Shown: positions 40,116-50,396 of the stretch, one piece after another
How positions within the stretch are numbered: position 1 is the first letter of the stretch
Layout: the number at the start of each line of letters is the position of its first letter
From: FEN-1219 sp036563665
GTDB taxonomy: Bacteria > Pseudomonadota > Gammaproteobacteria > Steroidobacterales > Rariloculaceae
DNA: 64,000 nucleotides
Assembly (NCBI GenBank): GCA_036563665.1
Contig: DATCLY010000093.1
Coordinates: forward strand, 1-64,000
Direction of reading: 5' to 3'
Program-made: the position numbers and the translations under genes
Notes under the pieces: generated by a model
What the model saw: only the letters and a program-made list of their open reading frames with translations
The model's database searches: none
What the model was told of the DNA's origin: nothing

Positions 40116-41527
40116 GCAGAACCCGCACGCTACTGGCAGGCTTCGCGATCCTCGGGCTGTTCACGTTGCCCGCGGCGGCACAGAGCCCCGCCAACACTTC
40201 GTCCCCTCGCGCCGGCTCGCCCGAGGACCTGCTCCGGCAGATCCAGATGGCTCGCGACGAGCAGACGCGTAAATTCCAAGCGAACGTCGATGCCTTCAAC
40301 GCCACGCCGGAAGCCGAGCGCGACGCCAAGCTGCAGGGCGCGGAGGCAGCGCGCAACTCGCTCGCCTCGCAATCGGAGATGTTGTCCGCGCAGTATCAGG
40401 CGAACGAGACGCGCATCCTCGAGCTCAACCGGCAGCTGAACGAGAAGGCGGCCCAGCTCGGTCTCTCCGAGGTGTTTGGCCTTTCGCGCCAGGTGGCGGG
40501 CGACGTGGCCAGCATCCTCCAGCAGTCGCTCATCACGGCGCAGCTCAAGGATACGAACGGCCCGCCGCGCGATCAGGTGCTGCGCAACTTCGCCGCTTCG
40601 CGGGCCACGCCGGTCATCGCCGATCTCGAGCGCCTGTGGCTCGAGGTCCAGCGCGAGATGACGGCGAGCGGGCAGGTGGCGCGGTTCCGCGCCCCGGTCG
40701 TGCAGCCCACGGGCGAAGCGGTGGAAGCGGAAGTGATCCGTATCGGTCCGTTCACGGCGATGTCGGACGATCGCTTCCTGCAGTACCTGCCGACCCTGCG
40801 CAGCTTGAGCGTGCTGCCGCGGCAGCTGCCCGGGGAGTTCATGAGCATCGCCCGGGACTACCTGCGCAACCAGGACGGCTATGCGGAGGCGGTGGTGGAT
40901 CCGTTCCGCGGGGTGACGCTCGGTCTGTACGTTCAGCGGCCCACGTTCATCGAGCGCATCCAGCTCGGCGAGGCCGTGGGTTACGTCATCATCGCGGTCG
41001 GTATCGCCGGCGCCGCGGCGTTCATCTTCCAGCTCTTCTATCTGGTCTTCGTGCGCATCGCGGTGGCGCGGCAGCTCAAGAACCTCGAGCAGCCGCGGCG
41101 CGACAACCCGCTCGGGCGCGTGCTGCTCGCCTTCCGCGGCGACCCGAACCGGATCGAGGAGGACGCCGACATCGCGGAGCTGCGCATCGCCGAGGCGGTG
41201 CTGCGCGAGGTGCCGAAGCTCGAGCGCTTCCAGGCGTTCCTGCGCCTCGCGGTCGCAGCCGGTCCGCTGCTCGGCCTGATCGGCACGGTGGTGGGCATGA
41301 TCATCACCTTCCAGAGCATCACGGAGTCGGGCTCGAGCGACCCGCGCCTCATGGCCACCGGTATCGGCCAGGCCATGATCGCCACGGTGCTGGGCCTCGG
41401 CATCGCCATTCCGTTGCTGTTCGCCAACGCTCTGTTGAACTCGCTGTCGCGTAACGTCGTCCAAATCCTCGACGAACAGAGCGCCGGCATGCTGGCCGAG
41501 AGCCTGGAGAAGAAACGCGGTGTTTAA
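40112..41527 (+). CDS. Long MotA/TolQ/ExbB-type proton channel protein with periplasmic N-terminus
   Basis: A 471-residue protein. It has a signal peptide (AGFAILGLFTLPAAAQ), then a periplasmic coiled-coil/beta region (about 30-270) that ordinary ExbB lacks. Three transmembrane helices follow, with VAAGPLLGLIGTVVGMIITFQS and IGQAMIATVLGLGIAIPLLF (quoted in part), the proton-channel signature. It works with ExbD to energise TonB. It starts with GTG inside the preceding stop and overlaps the second ExbB gene by eight bases. Confidence 0.92.
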   Translation: MSRTRTLLAGFAILGLFTLPAAAQSPANTSSPRAGSPEDLLRQIQMARDEQTRKFQANVDAFNATPEAERDAKLQGAEAARNSLASQSEMLSAQYQANETRILELNRQLNEKAAQLGLSEVFGLSRQVAGDVASILQQSLITAQLKDTNGPPRDQVLRNFAASRATPVIADLERLWLEVQREMTASGQVARFRAPVVQPTGEAVEAEVIRIGPFTAMSDDRFLQYLPTLRSLSVLPRQLPGEFMSIARDYLRNQDGYAEAVVDPFRGVTLGLYVQRPTFIERIQLGEAVGYVIIAVGIAGAAAFIFQLFYLVFVRIAVARQLKNLEQPRRDNPLGRVLLAFRGDPNRIEEDADIAELRIAEAVLREVPKLERFQAFLRLAVAAGPLLGLIGTVVGMIITFQSITESGSSDPRLMATGIGQAMIATVLGLGIAIPLLFANALLNSLSRNVVQILDEQSAGMLAESLEKKRGV

Positions 41528-42041
41528 CGACATCCCGCTCATTCAGGGCATCGTCGAGCTCGCCAACGACGGCGGCCCGTGGGTCATATGGATCTTCCTC
41601 TGCGGGGTGCTGATGTGGGCGCTCATCATCGAGCGGTGGTGGTACTTCAGCCGTGTGCTTCCCAAGGACGCGGCCCGCATGAAGGAGCAGTGGCAGGCGC
41701 GCAAGGACAAGACGTCCTGGTGCGCCCGCCAGATCCGCGCCGCGATGATCTCGCGGCTCAACGTAGCCATGACCAGCGGCTTCCCCGTGCTGCAGGTTCT
41801 CGTGCCGATGTCGCCGTTGCTCGGCCTCATCGGCACGGTGAGCGGCATGCTCGAGGTGTTCGACTCGATGGCGCTGCGCGGCAACGCCGACGCGCGCAGC
41901 ATGGCGAGCGGCGTGTCCGAAGCCATGATCTGCACGATGAGCGGCCTCGCCGTCAGCATCACGGGTCTCTATCCGGTCCACTATTTCCGCACCAGGGCCC
42001 GACGCGAGACGGAGCTGCTCGCGGATGAGTTCGAGCTGTAA
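41520..42041 (+). CDS. exbB: ExbB-type proton channel protein (short)
   Basis: A 173-residue protein of ordinary ExbB/TolQ architecture, with three helices and the motifs PMSPLLGLIGTVSGMLEVFD and AMICTMSGLAVSITGLYPVHYF. It forms the pentameric channel around ExbD. It starts with GTG within the end of the preceding long ExbB and lies two bases before the first exbD. Confidence 0.93.
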   Translation: MFNDIPLIQGIVELANDGGPWVIWIFLCGVLMWALIIERWWYFSRVLPKDAARMKEQWQARKDKTSWCARQIRAAMISRLNVAMTSGFPVLQVLVPMSPLLGLIGTVSGMLEVFDSMALRGNADARSMASGVSEAMICTMSGLAVSITGLYPVHYFRTRARRETELLADEFEL

Positions 42042-42043
42042 CC

Positions 42044-42454
42044 ATGAGACTGCGTAAACGCCGACTGTCGGAAGGGCTCGAGGCGCAGACCGGCATCGAT
42101 CTGGCGCCGATGCTCGACTTCGTGATCAACCTCCTGATCTTCTTCATCATCACCGCGGTGTTCGTGAAGGAGGCGGGACTCGTCGTCCAGCGTCCCACCG
42201 GCTTCGAGCAGCCCAGCGAAGCAGACGCGGAGAGCATCAACATCCAGATCCTCGACAACGGCGAGATCTGGGTGGACAACCGAGCCGTGGACGTGCGGGC
42301 CGTCCGGGCGAACGTAGAGCGCCTGAGCGCGATCAACCCCGACAGCGGCGTGCTCATCATCGCGAGTGAGCGGGCTCCCACCGGCACCGTGGTGGAAGTG
42401 GTGGACCAGGTCCACCTGGGCGGGATCTACAACATCACCTTCAGCACGAACTGA
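42044..42454 (+). CDS. exbD: ExbD-type biopolymer transporter
   Basis: A 136-residue protein with one N-terminal membrane helix. It carries the essential Asp in GIDLAPMLDFVINLLIFFII (the D of MLDF is the proton-path residue) and a periplasmic ExbD domain (NIQILDNGEIWVDNRAVDV, VLIIASERAPTGTVVEVVDQ). It is the first of two adjacent ExbD paralogues. Confidence 0.94.
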   Translation: MRLRKRRLSEGLEAQTGIDLAPMLDFVINLLIFFIITAVFVKEAGLVVQRPTGFEQPSEADAESINIQILDNGEIWVDNRAVDVRAVRANVERLSAINPDSGVLIIASERAPTGTVVEVVDQVHLGGIYNITFSTN

Positions 42455-42475
42455 GCCGGCGCGCAAGGAGGGGGA

Positions 42476-42889
42476 ATGGCTTCGAGAACACACGCACCCG
42501 AGCAGGAAGAGACCGGCATCGACCTTGCGCCGATGCTGGACTTCACGATCAATCTGCTCATCTTCTTCATCATCACCACCTCGTTCATCAAGGAAGCGGG
42601 CGTCACGGTCACCAAGCCGGAGGCCGTCACCGCGGAGCACCGCGAATCCGGCAACCTGCTGATCGCGGTGCGCGAGAACGGCGAGATCTGGATGGACCGC
42701 CAGCCCGTGGAGCTGCGGGACCTGCGGGCGATGATCGAGCGCCTGCACATCGAGCGCCCCGACGACACCGTCGTGATCATCGCCGATCGGAACTCGCAGG
42801 CGGGTGTGGTCGCCCAGGTGATGGACGAGGTTCGGGCGGGCGGCATCCGCGAGATCTCGATCGCGGCCGACCCGAACACCGGCGGTTGA
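42476..42889 (+). CDS. exbD: ExbD-type biopolymer transporter, second copy
   Basis: A 137-residue paralogue of the preceding gene, with the same layout (TGIDLAPMLDFTINLLIFFI, LLIAVRENGEIWMDRQPVEL, VVIIADRNSQAGVVAQVMDE). ExbD sits as a dimer inside the ExbB pentamer, so two different ExbD chains suggest a heterodimer. A GGAGGGGG ribosome site lies just before the ATG. Confidence 0.94.
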   Translation: MASRTHAPEQEETGIDLAPMLDFTINLLIFFIITTSFIKEAGVTVTKPEAVTAEHRESGNLLIAVRENGEIWMDRQPVELRDLRAMIERLHIERPDDTVVIIADRNSQAGVVAQVMDEVRAGGIREISIAADPNTGG

Positions 42890-42917
42890 GCGGAAGAAGC
42901 GAAGGAGAGATGCAGGC

Positions 42918-43520
42918 ATGATGGCGATCCGACTTCCGCTGGCAGCCCTGCTCGGCGGCACGTTCACGCTGTCGATGTTCTGGCTGCTCTGGCACCTGAT
43001 CAGCGGTCCGCTCCCGGAGGCGCAGACGACCGAGGCGCGACGCATCGAGTTCACGCGCATGCGGCGCGATACCGAGGTCCAGACGCGGCGCGAGGAGAAG
43101 GTCGAGCGGGAGCAGCCGCCCCCGGCGCCCGAGGTACCCCGCATGGCCATCTCCACCGGCGGCGTCGAGAACAACGTGGCGCAGCTCACTCCGGTGGTGG
43201 ACGCACGGTCGGCCATGCAGCGGCTGACGTTGAGCGCCGGCTCCGATACGGACGTCATCCCGCTCGTCCGGGTCGCCCCCGAGTACCCCCCGCGGGCATT
43301 GAGCCGCGGCATAGAAGGATGGGTGCAGGTGCAGTTCACGATCACGCCGACGGGCACCGTGAAAGACCCGGTCGTGGTGAACGCGGAGCCGAAGGGCATC
43401 TTCGAGGACGCGGCGCTCCGGGCCATCTCGCGGTGGCGCTACAACCCCAAGATCGAGGGCGGCGTCGCCGTCGAGCGCGTGGGTGTGCAGACCATCATTC
43501 GCTTCCAGCTGGAGCAGTGA
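42918..43520 (+). CDS. tonB: Energy transducer TonB
   Basis: A 200-residue protein with a single N-terminal helix (LAALLGGTFTLSMFWLLWHL), a charged, modestly Pro-rich spacer and a C-terminal TonB domain (RVAPEYPPRALSRGIEGWVQVQFTI in part, GIFEDAALRAISRWRYNP). The Pro-rich linker is short compared with E. coli TonB. It transmits energy from the ExbB-ExbD channels to TonB-dependent receptors in the outer membrane. No receptor is encoded in the window. The TPR gene follows three bases later. Confidence 0.95.
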   Translation: MMAIRLPLAALLGGTFTLSMFWLLWHLISGPLPEAQTTEARRIEFTRMRRDTEVQTRREEKVEREQPPPAPEVPRMAISTGGVENNVAQLTPVVDARSAMQRLTLSAGSDTDVIPLVRVAPEYPPRALSRGIEGWVQVQFTITPTGTVKDPVVVNAEPKGIFEDAALRAISRWRYNPKIEGGVAVERVGVQTIIRFQLEQ

Positions 43521-43523
43521 GCC

Positions 43524-44786
43524 ATGTTGCGTAACGCTTTCCGTCGGAGCGGCCGCCTCGAGAAGGCGCTCGCCGCCGGCATCGCGTTGTTGCTGATCGG
43601 GAACGGTGCGTTCGCCCAGCGGGCGGGCGGCGATGGCGAGGAGCAGCGCTCTTCGGGCCCCACGATCGACCCCACCACGGGCACCAAGCTCAACGAGGCG
43701 ATCGAGCTCCTCAACCAGGAGAACTACGCCGCGGCCCGGGCCAAGATCGGCGAGCTCCGCATGGATCGCCTGAGCCCGTACGAGCGCAGCCGCGTGGAGC
43801 AGATCCTCTTCAGCATCGCCTACCAAGAAGAGAACTACGACGACGCCCGTTCCCACCTCGAGCAGGCCATCGCAGCGGGCGGCCTGAACGAGCAGGAGAT
43901 CTCCCAGGCGCGCTATCAGATCGCACAGATCTTCATGGCCGAGGAGCGCTGGGCGGAGGGTGCGCAGGCGCTCGAGAACTGGTTCCAGAGCGCGGCCAAT
44001 CCCAACTCGGCTGCCTACTACCTGCTCGCGGTGGCGTACTACCAGCTCGAGCAGTACGACAAGGCGCTCCCGGCGGCCGAGAAGGCCGTCGAGCTCGCGG
44101 AGAACCCGCAGGAGAGCTGGCTGCAGCTCGTGCTGGCGCTCTACATCCAGGACGAGCGCTTCCGCGACGCGCTGCCGTTGCTCGAGCGCCTGGTCGCCAT
44201 GGCGCCGGACCGCAAGACGTACTGGGTGCAGCTCTCGTCGATCTACGGCCAGCTCGAGGATTACCCGAAGGCGCTCGCGACGATGCAGCTCGCCTATAAC
44301 GCGGGGCTGCTGACCGAGGACTCCGAGTACCGCCGACTCGCGGATCTGCTGATGTTCAACGAGGTGCCTTATCGCGGCGGCCAGATCCTCGAGAAGGCCA
44401 TCGCGGAGGGCAAGGTCAACGGCGACGCCCAGGCCTACGAGAAGCTCGCCAACTGCTGGATCGCGGCGCGGGAGTTCGACAAGGCCATCGCGCCGCTCGA
44501 GCGTGCGGCCAGCATGAGCCAGAACGGCGACCTGTACGTGCGGCTCGGCGAAGTGCACATCCAGCGGGAGAACTGGGACGCCGCGGTGGACGCCTTGCAG
44601 CGCGGCCTCGACAAGGGCGGGCTGCGCGACACGTCCAACGCCGAGCTGCTCATGGGTATTTCCCTCTACAGCCAGGAGCGCTATCGGGACGCGCGGCCGT
44701 GGTTCGAGCGCGCGGCGCGGTCCGAGGCGCGTCGCCAGACGGCCCGCGGATATCTCCAGCTGATCGAGGCCAAACTCTCTTCCTGA
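43524..44786 (+). CDS. TPR-repeat periplasmic protein of the TonB operon
   Basis: A 420-residue protein with a signal peptide (ALAAGIALLLIGNGAFAQ) followed by at least eight helical TPR-like pairs (for example YYLLAVAYYQLEQYDKALPAAEKA in part, LVLALYIQDERFRDALPLLE, MGISLYSQERYRDARPWFERA). TPR proteins of this type often sit beside TonB/ExbB systems and probably act as a periplasmic docking scaffold. It lies in line with tonB, separated by three bases. Confidence 0.88.
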   Translation: MLRNAFRRSGRLEKALAAGIALLLIGNGAFAQRAGGDGEEQRSSGPTIDPTTGTKLNEAIELLNQENYAAARAKIGELRMDRLSPYERSRVEQILFSIAYQEENYDDARSHLEQAIAAGGLNEQEISQARYQIAQIFMAEERWAEGAQALENWFQSAANPNSAAYYLLAVAYYQLEQYDKALPAAEKAVELAENPQESWLQLVLALYIQDERFRDALPLLERLVAMAPDRKTYWVQLSSIYGQLEDYPKALATMQLAYNAGLLTEDSEYRRLADLLMFNEVPYRGGQILEKAIAEGKVNGDAQAYEKLANCWIAAREFDKAIAPLERAASMSQNGDLYVRLGEVHIQRENWDAAVDALQRGLDKGGLRDTSNAELLMGISLYSQERYRDARPWFERAARSEARRQTARGYLQLIEAKLSS

Positions 44787-44804
44787 CGCGCTAGGACTTC
44801 GCCG

Positions 44805-46256
44805 ATGACGCCCACCCGTTGGATTCTCCTGATCGCCTTGGCGCTGCCGCTCGTTGCGACCGCGCAGGGACGCCGCGGACAGCAGCAACAGCAGCAACAG
44901 CAGCAGCCCGCGCAACAGCAACAGCAGCAACAAGAGCAGCGGCCGCGCCTCAGCTTCGATCAGCTGCTGCGGCAGGTCGAGCAGCTTCGGGAGGAGGAGC
45001 GGCGCCTGGCGCAGCAGCGCGAGGCCGCCGTGCGCGCGGAGCTGGAGCGTCAGGAGGCGGCCGCGCGCGAGCAGGAGCAGCGCCGCAACCGCGCGGAGGC
45101 GCGCAGTAACGAGCTCAACCGGCAGTGGGACGCGAACGAGGCGCGCATCAACGAGCTGAACGAGCTGCTGGCGCAGAGCCAGGGCTATCTCGGCGAGCTG
45201 TTCGGCGTCACGCGTCAGGTGGCGGGCGATGCCGCGAACGTGCTGTCGCAGTCGATGCTGACGGCGCAGTACGCCGCCACCGATGAGGGCGAGGAACGGG
45301 TCGAGTTCCTGCGCCGCATCGCCGGCGCCCGGGCGTTGCCGTCCATCACCGAGCTCGAGCGCATGTGGTTCGAGCTCATGCGGGAGATGGTGGACGCCGC
45401 CAAGGTGCAGCGCTTCACGGTCAACATCCTGCAGAACGACCTCAACACGTCCGAGCAGGCCGAGGTGGTCCGCGTGGGGCCCTTCACGGCGGTGAGCAAC
45501 GGCGAGTTCCTGGGCTACCTGCCGAGCCGCAAGGCGTTCACCGTGCTCCAGGGCCGGCTGCCGCCCGAGTTCCGTCGCATCGCGCGCGATCTGCAGAACA
45601 CGCCCGCGGGCTCCGGGCACGTGGCGGCCGTGGCCGATCCCGCGCGCGGCTCGCTGCTCGGCCTGTACGTGGAGCGGCCGAACTGGATCGAGCGCATCGA
45701 GCGCGGCGAGGCGGTCGGCTACGTGATCATCGCCGTGGGCCTGATCGGCCTCGTGGTCGCCTTGATCCAGTACGCCTACCTGATCTTCACGCGGCTCGCG
45801 GTCGCGCGGCAGCTGCGCAACATGAGCACGCCGCGCTCGGACAATCCGCTCGGGCGCGTGATGATCGCGTTCCGTAGCGGCGTGAAGCCGGGCGAGAGCC
45901 GCGAGCTCGCGGAGCTGCGGCTGTCCGAGGCCGTGCTGCGGGAGATGCCGAAGCTCGAGCGGTTCCAGTCCTTCCTGCGCCTCGCCGTGGCGGCGGGTCC
46001 GCTGCTCGGCCTCATCGGCACGGTCATCGGCATGATCATCACGTTCAAGGCCATCACGGCCGCGGGGTCGAGCGATCCCAGGCTCATGGCGCAAGGCATC
46101 GGCCAGGCCATGATCGCTACGGTGCTCGGCTTAGGGATAGCCATCCCGCTGCTCTTCATCAATGCGGGCCTGACGGCGCTGTCGCGAGGCATCACGCACA
46201 TCCTCGACGAGTACAGTCACGAGCTGCTCGCCGAGCAGGGGCGGAACGCGAGCTGA
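44805..46256 (+). CDS. Second long MotA/TolQ/ExbB-type protein with poly-Gln segment
   Basis: A 483-residue paralogue of the 40112 product. It has a signal peptide (LLIALALPLVATAQ) followed at once by a glutamine-rich run (residues about 25-46, encoded by CAG/CAA repeats at 44880-44940). A charged coiled coil and the same periplasmic domain come next. Three helices then carry VAAGPLLGLIGTVIGMIITF and GQAMIATVLGLGIAIPLLFI. As the third ExbB-type chain of this operon, it may form a separate or mixed channel. A strong hairpin follows at 46267. Confidence 0.9.
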   Translation: MTPTRWILLIALALPLVATAQGRRGQQQQQQQQQPAQQQQQQQEQRPRLSFDQLLRQVEQLREEERRLAQQREAAVRAELERQEAAAREQEQRRNRAEARSNELNRQWDANEARINELNELLAQSQGYLGELFGVTRQVAGDAANVLSQSMLTAQYAATDEGEERVEFLRRIAGARALPSITELERMWFELMREMVDAAKVQRFTVNILQNDLNTSEQAEVVRVGPFTAVSNGEFLGYLPSRKAFTVLQGRLPPEFRRIARDLQNTPAGSGHVAAVADPARGSLLGLYVERPNWIERIERGEAVGYVIIAVGLIGLVVALIQYAYLIFTRLAVARQLRNMSTPRSDNPLGRVMIAFRSGVKPGESRELAELRLSEAVLREMPKLERFQSFLRLAVAAGPLLGLIGTVIGMIITFKAITAAGSSDPRLMAQGIGQAMIATVLGLGIAIPLLFINAGLTALSRGITHILDEYSHELLAEQGRNAS

Positions 46257-46266
46257 GGGACCGGAT

Positions 46267-46292
46267 CGGCGCCGGGCTCGGGCCCGGCGCCG
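46267..46292 (+). terminator. Terminator-like hairpin at the end of the TonB operon
   Basis: Perfect 10-base GC arms (46267-46276 and 46283-46292) with a six-base loop, starting 11 bases after the last stop codon. No T-run follows. Confidence 0.5.
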
Positions 46293-46382
46293 GCTGCGGT
46301 CGCTTCCGCGTCGGGCCCGGGCGGCGGCCGGGACCGCCTCGCGGCCGAGGACGGAGTGCGTGTCCGGCAGCCGTGTCCCTTC

Positions 46383-46985
46383 ATGATCCGCAGGCAACCG
46401 GACCGGACTTCGGAGCTCCTGTTCGCGCTCGCCCACGAAGCCGGCGAGCGCGTGTCGTTCGCGGAAATCCTGCACGGCCTGCGGCATCGGGCCTTCGGCT
46501 TCACGCTGCTGCTGTTCGCGCTGCCGTGCACATTGCCGATGCCGCCCGGCATCCCCACCGTGTGCGGCATCGCGCTCGCGCTCGTAGCGCTCAACATGCT
46601 GGCCGGCCGGCAATATCTCTGGCTGCCGCGCGCGATCACCCGCCGCACGGTGGAGCGCTCGGATCTGCGACGCATCGTCGAACGCGTGCACCCGCATCTG
46701 CAGCGGCTCGAGCGCATCTGCCGGCCCCGCATCGCGCCGCTCACCGAGGGTCTGGGCAAGCAGCTCCTCGGCGCCGTGGTGTTCGTGCTCGGCGTGCTGC
46801 TGATCCTGCCGATCCCGTTCCTCGGCAACATCCCGCCGGCCATCGCGACCGTGGTCATCGCCATCGGCATCGCCGAGCGCGACGGCGTGATCGTGCTGAT
46901 CGGCCTGTTCTGCGCCGCCGTCGCCATCGCGCTCGCGGGCGGGGCGGCGTGGGCGGTGGTGCGCGGGATCGAAGGGATCTTCTGA
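46383..46985 (+). CDS. ExoD-like exopolysaccharide synthesis membrane protein
   Basis: A 200-residue membrane protein with about four to five helices. RTSELLFALAHEAGERVSFAEILHGLRHRAFGFTLLLFALPCTLP (visible in pieces: ERVSFAEILHGL, AFGFTLLLFALPCTLP) and the repeated hydrophobic block LLILPIPFLGNIPPAIATVV are typical of the ExoD family. The biochemical role is not known. The ATG at 46383 was chosen; a GTG at 46356 in frame would add nine residues. Neither start has a strong ribosome site. Confidence 0.8.
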   Translation: MIRRQPDRTSELLFALAHEAGERVSFAEILHGLRHRAFGFTLLLFALPCTLPMPPGIPTVCGIALALVALNMLAGRQYLWLPRAITRRTVERSDLRRIVERVHPHLQRLERICRPRIAPLTEGLGKQLLGAVVFVLGVLLILPIPFLGNIPPAIATVVIAIGIAERDGVIVLIGLFCAAVAIALAGGAAWAVVRGIEGIF

Positions 46986-47039
46986 CGAATCGGTGCAACG
47001 CGGCGCGCGGCTCCGGGCGACGAGGCGCCGGGCGGGCCG

Positions 47040-47604
47040 TCACCTCGCGGGCAGGGGAGCGCGCGCTCGGCGTCGTGGCTGTTCGGCGCCGATGCGCTTG
47101 CAGTACATGACCTTGTCGTCGCCCGCGGCGTAGAAGTCCGCGAGCCGCGCCACCTCGTCGTAGCCCGCGCTGTGGTAGAAGCGTCGCGTGCGGTCGTAGG
47201 CGCCCCGCGACGAGGTCTCGATGTACAGCCGGCCGCCGCCCCGGCGCGCGACGTCGCGCTCCGTCTCCGCGAGCAACGCGCGGCCTACACCCGAGCCCTG
47301 ATGGGTGGGTGCGACCGCGATCCAGTACAGGTCGTAGCTCGCGCGCGTGAGGGGGATGGGTCCCCACGCCGTATAGCCTACGAGCTCGCCCGCGGCTTCG
47401 GCGAAGACGAACTGGTAGCCGCTGCGGCGCCCGCGCTCGAGCCGCTCCTTCACGAGCTCGACGGCGACCGCCTGCTCCTCCGCGTGGAACACACCGGTCG
47501 CGGCGACGAGCCGCCGCACGGCCGGGACGTCGCGAGGCACGGGTCGGCGACGAAAGACGATGCGCGGCGCGCGGTCGTTGCGCGCTGCGTTCCGGCGTCC
47601 CGTG

Positions 47605-47615
<11 letters not shown>
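47040..47615 (-). CDS. GNAT-family N-acetyltransferase
   Basis: A 191-residue acetyltransferase. The GNAT acetyl-CoA motif A is DLYWIAVAPTHQGSGVGRALL (shown in part as VAPTHQGSGVGRALL), followed by GGRLYIETSSRGAYDRTRRFYHSAGY, the motif B region. The substrate is unknown. It overlaps the end of the GNAT-deacetylase fusion gene by 11 bases, making it the last gene of a five-gene minus-strand operon. The context suggests it acetylates an amine in the pathway that starts with the KamA-like enzyme. Confidence 0.9.
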
Positions 47616-49347
<1,732 letters not shown>

Positions 49348-49355
49348 CGCGACGC

Positions 49356-50327
49356 TCAAGCCTCGCCGGCGCGGCGCAAGGCGTCGTCGACGAGGCGGCG
49401 CATCGCGTCGGGAAACGCGATGCCGGCCTCGGCCAGCATGGCGGCGAAGCCCGCGTCGGCGGACAGGCACGGGTTCGCGTTCACCTCGAGCACCCACGGG
49501 CGGCCCGCGTCGTCCACGCGGAAATCCACGCGGGCGTAGCCGTCGAGCTCGAAGAGCCGCCAGCAGTGGAGCGCGATGCGGACGAGCTCGGCCGCGAGCG
49601 GAGGTTCCACGCCGAAGCGGCGCACCGTGCGCGAATACTCGAAGCTGTCGGCGTGCCACTTCGCGGCGAAGCCCACGATACGCGGCTTGTCGGCCGGGTA
49701 ACCCTCGAACACGATCTCGGCCACGGGCAGCGCGACGGGCCCGTCGTCTCCGACGAGGAGCCCCACGTTGAGCTCGCGGCCGGGCACGAACGCCTCGGCG
49801 AACCAGCGGCCGCCGTACTCGCGCCGGCGCGCTTCGAGCAACGCCGCCACCGCCGCGTCGGAGCGAACCACCGACGCGTCGTCGAGGCCGAGCGAGGCGT
49901 GCTCCCAGACGGACTTCACGATCCACCGGCCGTCGCCCGCGCCCGGCGCCCACGTCGGCGGCGTCGCGATCCCCGCCCGCTCGAGCGCGCGCTTCGCGAG
50001 GAGCTTGTTCGACGTGAGCCGCTGCGCATCGGCCGAGCAGCCCGTGAACGGCACGCGGAGCGCCTCGAGCAGCGCGGGCACCATATGGATCAGCTCGCCG
50101 CGGCCGCCGATCGATTCCACGAGGTTGAATGCCACCAGCGGCCGGGGAAGCTCGGCGAGCGCGCGCTCGAGCGCCGCGAGGTCGAGCGACACGGGCAGCC
50201 GCGTGGTCGCGTAGCCTTCGCCTTCGAGCGCCCGGGTGACGTGCGCGGCCTCCGCGAGCACGTCGCTCGCGTCCGGACGCCCCTGCTCGGCATGCGCGTC
50301 ATGGAGGAAGACGACGTTGGGCAGCAT
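49356..50327 (-). CDS. ATP-grasp ligase (D-Ala-D-Ala ligase-like), second of two
   Basis: A 323-residue protein of the ATP-grasp fold. N-terminal NVVFLHDAHAEQG and LVAFNLVESIGGRGEL contact the substrate. The central LTSNKLLAKRALERAGIATPP and WIVKSVWEHASLGLDD bind ATP, and GYARVDFRVDDAGRPWVLEVNANP carries the metal-binding Asp/Glu/Asn. It would join a carboxylate to an amine using ATP. It is distinct from the neighbouring ATP-grasp protein, so two ligation steps or two partner substrates are suggested. Sequence alone does not give the substrate. Confidence 0.87.
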   Translation of the reverse strand: MLPNVVFLHDAHAEQGRPDASDVLAEAAHVTRALEGEGYATTRLPVSLDLAALERALAELPRPLVAFNLVESIGGRGELIHMVPALLEALRVPFTGCSADAQRLTSNKLLAKRALERAGIATPPTWAPGAGDGRWIVKSVWEHASLGLDDASVVRSDAAVAALLEARRREYGGRWFAEAFVPGRELNVGLLVGDDGPVALPVAEIVFEGYPADKPRIVGFAAKWHADSFEYSRTVRRFGVEPPLAAELVRIALHCWRLFELDGYARVDFRVDDAGRPWVLEVNANPCLSADAGFAAMLAEAGIAFPDAMRRLVDDALRRAGEA

Positions 50328-50396
50328 CTGTCGGGACGAGCCGATCGCGGCGCCGCGACGGGGACGCTTTCGCCTCGGCGACGGCGCGCCGCCGCA

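Noticed and set aside
42777..46094. A very long minus-strand open frame (1105 codons) antisense to the TonB-operon genes
   Set aside because: High GC leaves few stop codons in the opposite strand. The translation is Arg/His/Leu-rich with no domain, while the plus-strand frames show clear ExbD, TonB, TPR and ExbB motifs.
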